Source: Kiritimatiellales bacterium
Lineage (GTDB): Bacteria; Verrucomicrobiota; Kiritimatiellia; Kiritimatiellales; Pontiellaceae
Reading direction: 5' to 3'
DNA: 5,552 nucleotides
Assembly (NCBI GenBank): GCA_021734595.1
Contig: JAIPIO010000257.1
Span: 1 to 5,552, forward strand
A program made the translations under genes and the position numbers. This document shows positions 1-5,552 of the stretch, piece after piece (within the stretch, counting starts at the first letter, position 1; every line of letters starts with the position of its first letter). Under the pieces are notes generated by a model, which saw nothing but the letters and a program-made list of their open reading frames with translations, ran no database searches and was not told the origin of the DNA.

Positions 1-344
1 CGGAAGAGGCCATCGTCGCAAGCGTTCGGCAAACCGGCGTAGCGCCGAAACAATGGACCTGGGACATGCTCATGCGGCTCAAACATCGGTTCGGGGTCTC
101 GGCGGAGAGCTTTCTCTATCGCTTGGAAGAACTGGACTTGATCGCGGCCAAACGGCGCAACGAAATCAAAACGCAAATTTACGCGCACTACGAAAAAACC
201 GGTTGGAAAGAACCTGACTCCTCCCGCCGCATTCTCAGCCCCAACGGCCGTTTAGGCGACCTGTTGCTTTCGGCGGAACTGCGCACCTCGGACGAACTGC
301 CCGCCTTGCGCCGAATGTTGAAGGAAGCGGGAGTGGCGGGATGA
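1..344 (+). CDS. ImmA/IrrE-like metallopeptidase/regulator, C-terminal part (5' end outside window)
   Basis: The frame is open from the left edge (first full codon at position 3) to TGA at 342-344, giving 113 visible residues. Seen: a helical stretch with W-x-W, then MLMRLKHRFGVSAESFLYRLEEL followed by DLIAAKRR and HYEKTGWKEP. Known: this layout (LK-x-RFGVS, a YRL-x-x-L-x-LI helix, then Gly-Trp and Glu-Pro) is typical of the end of ImmA/IrrE-domain proteins, many of which carry an N-terminal XRE helix-turn-helix and act as zinc-peptidase anti-repressors or antitoxins. The catalytic HExxH is not visible because it would lie upstream of the window, so activity cannot be judged. The gene ends 35 bases before cas3 on the same strand with no obvious terminator between, so cotranscription is possible. 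A regulatory role toward cas3 is inference. An ATG at 66 is probably internal, because the family-like sequence continues upstream of it. Confidence 0.75.
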   Translation, partial: EEAIVASVRQTGVAPKQWTWDMLMRLKHRFGVSAESFLYRLEELDLIAAKRRNEIKTQIYAHYEKTGWKEPDSSRRILSPNGRLGDLLLSAELRTSDELPALRRMLKEAGVAG

Positions 345-366
345 GTGCATATTCTATCAAGTAAAC

Positions 367-373
367 GAAGGGA
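367..373 (+). promoter_or_regulatory. Ribosome binding site of cas3
   Basis: A purine-rich GAAGGGA ends six bases before the ATG at 380 and supports that start. The ATG at 375, also close behind it, opens a frame that stops after four codons, so 380 is the better choice. Confidence 0.6.
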
Positions 374-379
374 CATGGC

Positions 380-2992
380 ATGCCGCTAAATCCAAATCGA
401 TTTCGGCCGGAAGATCGCAGGACGATTCCGGTAATTCCCTTTGATCGGTGTGCGGCCAAAACGACTTCGGATGAGCTTCCTGGAACCACAGTGTTTGATC
501 ATTGCCGCAATGTAGGATACGTCGCCGAGACTCTCGTGAACCTCTTGCCGTCACGCATGCATGCCTGGCTTCCTAATCGCCCGGCGCTTCCGACCAGCCT
601 TCACGACGTCGGCAAAGTCTCACCTGGATATCAACTCAAGTATTTCGAGCACACGCTCGTGAAGGAAATGGCTCCCGCACTGGTAGGCCAAACCAACTTC
701 AGCCGGAAACATGCCTCGATCAGTGCCGCCGCGATAGATCGCTACCAAGGAAACCCTCATCCAAAATCGCCGGTTTCCGTAGCCGCGGCCGCTCATCATG
801 GGACAGCGGATCGCAGTTATCCGGCTGATGCGGCGGAATGCTTGGGTGGTCCTTCCTGGGCGGAAGAACGCCGAAAACTCATAGAAGCGCTGATCTCGGA
901 ATTCGGCGGGTCGCTGAATGCGTCCGATCATGCCTGCCCGTCTTTGCTTGCCGGACTTACCTGCGTCGCGGATTGGATCGGATCTGGCGAAGATTTCTTC
1001 CCGGCCGACCAGCCGCCCATTCGGGAAGGCGACGCCCACGCTACGGCCCGACATGCCGTATCCTTTTGCGGATTTGAGCCCTCCCCGCTGAAACCCGGCC
1101 TCTCATTTCAAGAGATCTTCGGTTTCCCGCCTCGCGCTGCACAGCAGCAATTTATTGATAAGATCCAGAAGCCGGGCGCGTATATCCTTGAAGCACCCAT
1201 GGGCCTGGGAAAAACAGAGGCCGCGTTGTATGTGACCTACGGTTTGATGAGCGCCGGACATCATCACGGCTTCTATTTTGCTCTGCCGACCCGCCTGACC
1301 AGCGACCGCATTCATGAACGGGTTAGCCTGTTTCTTGCCCGTATCACGGATGCTCCACGCGCGCCGCGCCTTGCGCACGGCATGGCCTGGCTTAACGAAT
1401 TTTCCCATGGCGGCAAGGAATTCGCGCCGGGAGAATCCTGGTTCAATCCCATAAAGCGCGCCCTGCTGTATCCCTATGCCGTTGGAACAATCGACCAAGC
1501 CTTAATGAGCGTTATGAACGTGAAGCACGGTTTTGTCCGATTGTTCGGGCTTGCCGGCAAGGTCGTTATCCTCGACGAAGTCCACAGCTATGACGTGTAT
1601 ACAGGGACGCTTCTCAACGAATTGGTGAATCGTTTGCTTCAGATTGGGTGTACGGTCGTGATTCTCTCGGCCACGCTGACAGCCGCGCGGCGACGGCAAA
1701 TTCTTCCCGCCGACGAAACAGAGACAAATATTTACCCGCTGATGACCTGTTGGCCGGAAAAAGAAGCGCCTTTTATTGCTGCATTGCCCGCGCAGGAGGG
1801 GAGCCGGGTTGCAGTCCGGATTGCGGATTGGACTCTCGTCCAGATGGCTTGGGAAGCGGTCACGGCTGCCCGAAACGGACGTTGCACGGTGTGCATAGCC
1901 AACACGGTTGCACAGGCGCAAGCGTGGTATCGCGCCGTGTGCGCCATACGGAAAGATGGCGAGTTTGAAACCGGTCTGTTGCACGCCCGCTTCCCCATGA
2001 CCCAGCGAAAAAAGATCGAAGATCACTGGATGAAGATTTTGGGGCCAAATAGCCAGGCTCGGCCGCTAGGTTGCGTGCTGATCGCCACGCAGATTCTTGA
2101 ACAAAGCGTCGACCTGGATGCCGACTGGATGATCTCCGAACTGGCCCCCTCCGACATGCTGTTGCAGCGTATGGGGCGATTATGGCGTCATGAACGGGAG
2201 AGGCGATCCTGCTCCGGCCCCGAATTGGTCATCGTGGCCCGGGATCCCTCCGGCTGTGAAGACCGTGACTCAGTTTTGGAAACGCTCGGGAAAGCGAACT
2301 GCTGTGTCTATGCGCCCTTTGTGCTCATGCGCACGCATGCCGTATGGAAACCCCGCCATTCTGTCGCCTTGCCGAACGATATTCGTACCGTGATTGAGGC
2401 TACATATGCCGATCAGAAAGCGGACGAGCCCCCTCTGATAAGAACTCTCCGCGAACATCTTCAGACGGCCGCAGAACAATTACAGCGGCGCGCCTGTAGC
2501 GCCATGGATAATGTGCGCGGAATCCCGACCCAATCCGACGACGAAGGCCAGGCGCCAACCCGGTATAGCGACCTGCCCACCCGCACCGTCCTGCTGCTTA
2601 AAGCGATCGATTCTGAAGACGGCACGGGGAGTCGCGCGCGGGTCCGGCTCATGGATGGAACGGAATGGGAACTGGATCGAAATCGTCCGGACTTCCGAGC
2701 CACACGGCATTTGCACAAAAGCACCGTTTCCGTGGCCGCCCACCTGTTGCCTGATCGAGGACTAACCTCACAGGATGTCTTCTGGCTCTACAGACATTTT
2801 CATGAAAAGCCTTGCGTGCTTATCCAAGACGAGGGCGGCCGATTATGGAGTTACAAGGGCTCGGTTACCCGACTCCTCTATTCGGACGAACTCGGCATCT
2901 GGTGCGAACCTGAACTAACCCGCGGCGATGATTCGCCTGATGCCTGCGACGATGAAACCGAAGGCCTCGACCCCTTTCGTATGACATGGTAA
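380..2992 (+). CDS. cas3: CRISPR-associated helicase/nuclease Cas3 (type I-E style)
   Basis: This is the effector nuclease of type I CRISPR interference: recruited by Cascade to an R-loop, it nicks and degrades the displaced DNA strand while translocating in an ATP-dependent way. Of 870 residues (E. coli Cas3 is about 888), the N-terminal HD nuclease shows H41, H75-D76 in SLHDVGK, H111, H139-H140 and D198, the expected metal-ligand set. The SF2 helicase follows: a Gln-rich element near 255-257, Walker A APMGLGKTEAA at 272-282, LPTRLTSDR at 302-310, the DEVH box at 399-402 (VVILDEVHSYD), SATLTAARR at 430-438, motif V-like ATQILEQSVDLDAD near 569-582 and motif VI LLQRMGRLWRH at 594-604. A C-terminal domain follows, with an acidic tail after about 848. 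No key residue is missing. It ends with tandem stops TAA TAG. cse1 starts 22 bases later with its own SD, so the two form an operon. Subtype I-E is inferred from the neighbouring cse1. Confidence 0.96.
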   Translation: MPLNPNRFRPEDRRTIPVIPFDRCAAKTTSDELPGTTVFDHCRNVGYVAETLVNLLPSRMHAWLPNRPALPTSLHDVGKVSPGYQLKYFEHTLVKEMAPALVGQTNFSRKHASISAAAIDRYQGNPHPKSPVSVAAAAHHGTADRSYPADAAECLGGPSWAEERRKLIEALISEFGGSLNASDHACPSLLAGLTCVADWIGSGEDFFPADQPPIREGDAHATARHAVSFCGFEPSPLKPGLSFQEIFGFPPRAAQQQFIDKIQKPGAYILEAPMGLGKTEAALYVTYGLMSAGHHHGFYFALPTRLTSDRIHERVSLFLARITDAPRAPRLAHGMAWLNEFSHGGKEFAPGESWFNPIKRALLYPYAVGTIDQALMSVMNVKHGFVRLFGLAGKVVILDEVHSYDVYTGTLLNELVNRLLQIGCTVVILSATLTAARRRQILPADETETNIYPLMTCWPEKEAPFIAALPAQEGSRVAVRIADWTLVQMAWEAVTAARNGRCTVCIANTVAQAQAWYRAVCAIRKDGEFETGLLHARFPMTQRKKIEDHWMKILGPNSQARPLGCVLIATQILEQSVDLDADWMISELAPSDMLLQRMGRLWRHERERRSCSGPELVIVARDPSGCEDRDSVLETLGKANCCVYAPFVLMRTHAVWKPRHSVALPNDIRTVIEATYADQKADEPPLIRTLREHLQTAAEQLQRRACSAMDNVRGIPTQSDDEGQAPTRYSDLPTRTVLLLKAIDSEDGTGSRARVRLMDGTEWELDRNRPDFRATRHLHKSTVSVAAHLLPDRGLTSQDVFWLYRHFHEKPCVLIQDEGGRLWSYKGSVTRLLYSDELGIWCEPELTRGDDSPDACDDETEGLDPFRMTW

Positions 2993-3003
2993 TAGAGAAT
3001 ATA

Positions 3004-3010
3004 GAGGAGG
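3004..3010 (+). promoter_or_regulatory. Ribosome binding site of cse1
   Basis: GAGGAGG lies four bases before the ATG at 3015, a strong Shine-Dalgarno match in the 22-base cas3-cse1 gap. It fixes the cse1 start and shows that the initiation signal of the interrupted gene is still intact. Confidence 0.8.
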
Positions 3011-3085
3011 AATCATGAACCTGATGGACCATGCCTGGATACCTGTCTTGGGGACCGACGGGAAAAGCCGACAGGCCAGCCTAGC

Positions 3086-3114
3086 CGATATTTTCCGAGA
3101 TGGAGAAAATATCG
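3086..3114. repeat. Perfect 10-bp inverted repeat inside the 5' part of cse1
   Basis: CGATATTTTC (3086-3095) and GAAAATATCG (3105-3114) are exact reverse complements separated by nine bases, about 70 bases after the cse1 start codon. The RNA could form a 10-bp hairpin. It is AT-rich inside a GC-rich gene and encodes ordinary Cse1 residues (ADIFRDGENIAD), so it may be coincidental. No function is claimed. Confidence 0.55.
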
Positions 3115-3308
3115 CGGATTTAGCGGCCAACCCCTGCCAGCGCATTGCGCTGATGCGTCTGCTCATCTGCATCGCGCAAGCCGCGCTTGATGGACCGAAA
3201 GATGAGGCGGACTGGCTTCAGTGCCGATCCCGCATGGTCCCTGACGCGCTGTCCTATCTGGATCGGTGGCATGATCGTTTCAACCTCTTCGGCGATCACG
3301 CTTTTTTG

Positions 3309-3311
3309 TAG
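3309..3311 (+). other. In-frame amber stop at cse1 codon 99
   Basis: The reading is ...GDHAFL-TAG-VDGLEI... . In Cse1 proteins this point follows the Phe-x-Leu-Phe region and normally carries Gln (from memory, E. coli CasA reads HPFMQ here, Gln near 102). TAG differs from the Gln codon CAG by one C-to-T transition. The codon lies just after a six-T run (3302-3307), but no frame change accompanies it. No other supported gene in the window ends in TAG (they end in TGA, TAA and TAA), so the window alone cannot exclude TAG suppression in this host. Confidence 0.9.
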
Positions 3312-4500
3312 GTGGATGGATTGGAAATCCCGGATGAGAGCTTTATCAAACCCCCCACCACACTGGATGCCACGTCTAAGAATGGCGGAACCGGCTTAAG
3401 TGAATTATGGGATCACATCAGCGATGCGCGTGTGTTCCAGGACGCCGACACCGATCTTCCCCTCAGCCTGCTTTGTTATTTGAACTTCTCTTGCAGTGGG
3501 AAAATTGGGAAAGCGCAATGGCGCGATACGTTATTCAACGGGTCAACAGCGGCCGGACCAAGCCACAACTACCTTCACACCTATATTCTCGGCAGTTACA
3601 TTACGGACACGATCCACCGGAATCTCGTCCCAAAAGATGTTGTGGCAACGAGTGTTGTCATGGGATCCCCCAATAAATGGGGTCGGCCGATCTGGGAACA
3701 AATGCCTAGCACTCCAGACGATGACGATGCTGTTCTAAATGCCGCGACAACCTATTTGGGACGGCTTGTCCCCCTGTCTCGCCTTGTCAAATTTGATAAA
3801 TCACCATCACGAGCCGTTACGTGCACCATCGGGCCACCGCCGGCGGGTCTTAAAATGACGCGATTGCCAACCCTTCGCGAACCGGCTGCTACCGTCATAT
3901 GGAGGACACCAGATGATCCAGGCTACTTGCTTGCCCGTGCGGGACGTCATGTATGGCGGGATTTGGAAGCCATTTTTGCCGTACACCGAGAATCGGGGAC
4001 ATTATCGCTTGAGCCGTTCTTGCGCCACTTCGTTTATCCTCAAGCCATCGAAGGCTTTCGCGTCTGGATAGGCGGCTCTGTCCGCGGAAAGAACGAAGGA
4101 AAATATGATGACCTGGTTGAATGGTCTGCCCTTTTCAAAAGCTCATATTTCGGAGATCGTTCTCTAGCAGGCTATGCCGCCGGAATTACCCTGGCTGAAT
4201 TCGGGAAGAACTGCTTGTTTAAAGCCATGAACAAGTACCATAAACCGAACCCGGATTTGCCCGGTACAGAGAAACGACAGATTCCTTATAGAATAGCGGA
4301 AAGCATCTTTTGGAACACATTGGACCAGCATGTCGACCCCCTTTTTGATCTCCTGGAAACCAACACCAAAGCATCATCCCAGAAATGGGACAACTGCATC
4401 CACTCCGCCCTCCTTTCCGCCTACGATCAGTGCTGTCCGCACGAGACACCGCGACAGATTGAAGCGTATGTCCAAGGGCGAAAAATTCTCGACGGATGGA

Positions 4501-4506
4501 AAGGAG
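4501..4506 (+). promoter_or_regulatory. Orphan ribosome binding site at the expected cse2 start
   Basis: AAGGAG sits six bases before the ATG at 4513, inside the last codons of cse1. This is the arrangement expected for a translationally coupled cse2, yet no Cse2-like protein follows. It marks where the normal operon order ends. Confidence 0.6.
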
Positions 4507-4512
4507 AGAAGA

Positions 4513-4644
4513 ATGCCGCATAATTCCGGAATGGCCCACAGCATCCCATTGACGGCCTCCCCGTTTCACGAATGCCGACGCGGTATAGCGTCGCCGCGCG
4601 TCGCGAAACAAGTCGCACCGCACCACGCCCACCCATGGACCTGA
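4513..4644 (+). pseudogene. Putative cse2 start remnant (43-codon frame, no Cse2 body)
   Basis: Type I-E operons normally continue cse1-cse2-cas7-cas5-cas6e, often with cse2 overlapping the cse1 end. An ATG with a good SD overlaps the cse1 stop by 11 bases and opens a 43-codon frame starting MPHNSGMAHS and ending in TGA at 4642-4644. Cse2 (Cas11) is usually about 150-200 residues and helical, with an early LRRG-type segment. Nothing like that is seen here, and the frame is rich in Pro, His and Arg as expected of non-coding GC-rich DNA. The likely reading is that only the initiation site and perhaps the first few codons of cse2 survive, with a deletion or insertion joint shortly after. It could also be a chance small frame. 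The end overlaps the downstream gene start in another frame. Confidence 0.35.
4563..4609. repeat. Nested inverted repeats in the cse1-nuclease junction
   Basis: Outer arms GTTTCACGA (4563-4571) and TCGCGAAAC (4601-4609) pair at 8 of 9 positions. Inside them CGACGC (4576-4581) and GCGTCG (4588-4593) are exact complements around a GGTATA loop. GCGTCGC also occurs twice in direct orientation (4588-4594 and 4598-4604). The region lies between the cse1 stop and the next gene. It could be a structured leader, a protein-binding dyad or a scar of rearrangement. There is no U-tract, so it is not a typical intrinsic terminator. It is not a CRISPR array because no repeat-spacer periodicity is present. 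Confidence 0.45.
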
Positions 4645-5552
4645 CCAACGAAAGACGGCTGGCTTCTCGCGCCAAGGAACTGGGCGAAAGCGCGGATGTT
4701 AGCGTCTTCGGCGAACTGGCCGAATTGACCCGGTCCGCCTCGCCTCTGGTCCGGCGCCTCGCCGCTTCGGCGTTCGGAAAACTGGCGGGCATCGTGGACT
4801 CCGCGGCGTCGGTCGACTTGCTTCGACCCCTGCTTGCCGATGCGCATCCCCAGGTGCGTCAATACGCGGCGAAAGCCCTCGGTGCATTCGGCGTCGCGTC
4901 GGAGAGGGTGGTGTCCGATCTTCGCGATTTGTACCAGAACCCGGAAGAGAAAGACTACGTCAAGCGCTCGGTCGTCGCGGCTGGGAAGACCATCCGCGAA
5001 GCGGTCCGAATTGCCGAACAGTCCGCCGTTCATCACTGCGCGCGATGCTCGAAGTGTGTCGCGCCCGACGAATACGCACGTTCCCAGAAAATGTTTCAGA
5101 AAACACTCTGCGATCATTGCTTCGACGAAACCTATATCCGGCGTCGGAATTTCGATACGCGCGTGGAGGTGCAGAAAACCATCCGAACCGGCAACGGAAC
5201 GCTCGTGCAATCGGATGGGGAGCAGCGGGTCGCCGACTGGCTCGCGGCGAATCGTATCGCCTATCGCTACGACGACCGCTTGCGCATTATTCATGGGCGG
5301 CAGGTGCGCCCGGATTTCTATCTGCCTGAGTACGATATCTACATCGAGTACTGGGGCATGGACACGCTGGACTATAAGATCGGGATGTTGGTGAAGCAGC
5401 AGATGTATCAGCATGCGGGGAAACGTCTGATTTCCGTTTATCCCAAAGACAAGGACCGCCTGGACGAAGTGCTGCGCCCCGCGCTGTTCCGGCGGGTGCC
5501 CCGCCCTGTCCCTATGGAATCTTCCGTGAACGCAAACAATGCCGAATCCCTT
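4635..5552 (+). CDS. HEAT-repeat, zinc-ribbon and PD-(D/E)XK nuclease-like protein (3' end outside window)
   Basis: The frame is open from ATG 4635 to the right edge (306 residues, no stop). Seen in order: HEAT-like helical repeats at about 24-58 (SPLVRRLAASAFGKLA) and 59-93 (HPQVRQYAAKALGAFG) plus a weaker third; a probable zinc ribbon with C135, C138 and C141, then C159 and C162; a restriction-endonuclease-like domain at about 192-285 with SDGEQ (E196), RPDFYLPEYDIYIEYWG (P226-D227, E238), a later K254 and Y258, and GKRLISVYPKD. Known: the E, PDF and IE-aromatic-x-G pattern resembles PD-(D/E)XK domains attached to some UvrD/HelD-like helicases; this group lacks Lys two residues after the Glu, and here the E-x-K position is Trp. 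DNA cleavage is therefore plausible but inferred. The start is uncertain: the frame is open back to the cse1 stop (4524), another ATG lies at 4572, and neither has an SD. GC looks higher than in cse1. Its place after the cse2 start suggests rearrangement. A 282-codon minus-strand frame over the same DNA lacks family signals. Confidence 0.85.
   Translation, partial: MDLTNERRLASRAKELGESADVSVFGELAELTRSASPLVRRLAASAFGKLAGIVDSAASVDLLRPLLADAHPQVRQYAAKALGAFGVASERVVSDLRDLYQNPEEKDYVKRSVVAAGKTIREAVRIAEQSAVHHCARCSKCVAPDEYARSQKMFQKTLCDHCFDETYIRRRNFDTRVEVQKTIRTGNGTLVQSDGEQRVADWLAANRIAYRYDDRLRIIHGRQVRPDFYLPEYDIYIEYWGMDTLDYKIGMLVKQQMYQHAGKRLISVYPKDKDRLDEVLRPALFRRVPRPVPMESSVNANNAESL

Larger units (their letters stand above)
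3015..4523 (+). pseudogene. cas8e: Type I-E Cascade large subunit Cse1/Cas8e, interrupted by an in-frame amber codon
   Basis: Cse1 (CasA, Cas8e) is the Cascade subunit that reads the PAM and recruits Cas3. One continuous frame of 502 codon positions plus TAA matches the length of E. coli CasA (502 aa). It is split by TAG at 3309-3311 into a 98-residue N-terminal piece (3015-3311) and a 403-codon remainder (3312-4523). N-terminal family features are clear: MNLMDHAWIPVL at 1-12, a helix with LMRLLICIAQAAL, and RFNLFGDHAFL at 88-98 directly before the stop. After the stop come LWDH (131-134), SHNYLHTYILGSY with TIHRNLV (about 183-205), GRPIWEQ (223-229), LVPLSRLVKF (about 251-260) and a helical C-terminal region from about 360. 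The frame is unchanged on both sides, so the lesion is a substitution and not an indel. Apart from the TAG no damage is seen. Loss of function is inferred: readthrough, or restart at the GTG abutting the TAG (3312), is conceivable but no good SD precedes that GTG. The gene overlaps the putative cse2 start by 11 bases, normal for this operon type. Confidence 0.9.

Noticed and set aside
318..355. Possible promoter upstream of cas3 (TTGAAG and TATTCT)
   Set aside because: The spacing is about 26 bases and both boxes match only four of six positions, too weak to call.
555..564. Palindrome GCATGCATGC in cas3
   Set aside because: It is a short simple palindrome in coding sequence with no second copy or context suggesting a site.
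1502..2026. Minus-strand 174-codon frame inside cas3
   Set aside because: It is a shadow of the helicase region, with no RBS or family signal of its own.
2555..2573. CGGTATAGCG occurring here and again near 4581 within similar flanks
   Set aside because: Several 10-base matches are expected by chance in 5.5 kb; there are only two copies, one inside cas3, and no periodicity, so this is neither a CRISPR repeat nor a supported element.
4834..5394. Plus-strand 186-codon frame in another phase inside the nuclease gene
   Set aside because: It is rich in Arg, Ser and Thr with no recognisable domain, and it overlaps the well-supported nuclease frame.
4566..5414. Long minus-strand open frame (282 codons) over the nuclease region
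   Set aside because: Its translation shows no family motif, while the + strand frame over the same DNA has clear HEAT, Cys-pair and PD-(D/E)XK signatures. A long antisense frame is common in GC-rich coding DNA.
1..5552. CRISPR array or tRNA/rRNA genes
   Set aside because: Reading through the window I saw no repeat-spacer periodicity, no type I-E-like repeat and no RNA gene signature.

Overview
The window comes from a bacterial chromosome or large replicon of moderate to high GC with canonical Shine-Dalgarno (SD) sites. All supported genes lie on the + strand. It is accessory, defence-type DNA: the 3' end of an ImmA/IrrE-like gene, then the front half of a type I-E CRISPR-Cas operon (cas3, cas8e/cse1), then a HEAT-repeat, zinc-ribbon and PD-(D/E)XK nuclease-like gene that runs off the right edge. 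No lineage can be assigned with confidence, and no ribosomal or housekeeping gene is present.

Layout: (1) 1-344, C-terminal part of an ImmA/IrrE-like (often XRE-fused) regulatory metallopeptidase, whose active-site HExxH would lie upstream of the window. (2) 380-2992, apparently intact 870-aa Cas3 with an HD nuclease and SF2 helicase. (3) 3015-4523, a full-length cas8e/cse1 reading frame (502 positions, the size of E. coli CasA) broken by one in-frame TAG at codon 99, where the family normally has Gln. (4) 4513 onward, a well-placed SD and ATG where cse2 should begin, but the reading frame behind it does not look like Cse2 and closes after 43 codons. (5) About 4524-4634, a short junction region with inverted repeats and no recognisable gene. 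(6) 4635-5552+, the HEAT/zinc-ribbon/nuclease-like gene.

In a working type I-E system Cse1 recognises the PAM within Cascade (Cse1, Cse2, Cas7, Cas5, Cas6e) and recruits Cas3 to degrade the target. Here Cse1 carries a nonsense codon, and cse2, cas7, cas5, cas6e, cas1, cas2 and any CRISPR array are absent from the window. The simplest reading is a decaying or rearranged I-E locus. Cas3 would then be a leftover, or could serve another Cascade elsewhere in the genome. Alternatives are TAG readthrough, a split Cse1, or Cascade genes resuming beyond the right edge. The nuclease-like gene placed where cse2 should be is the least expected part of the window.
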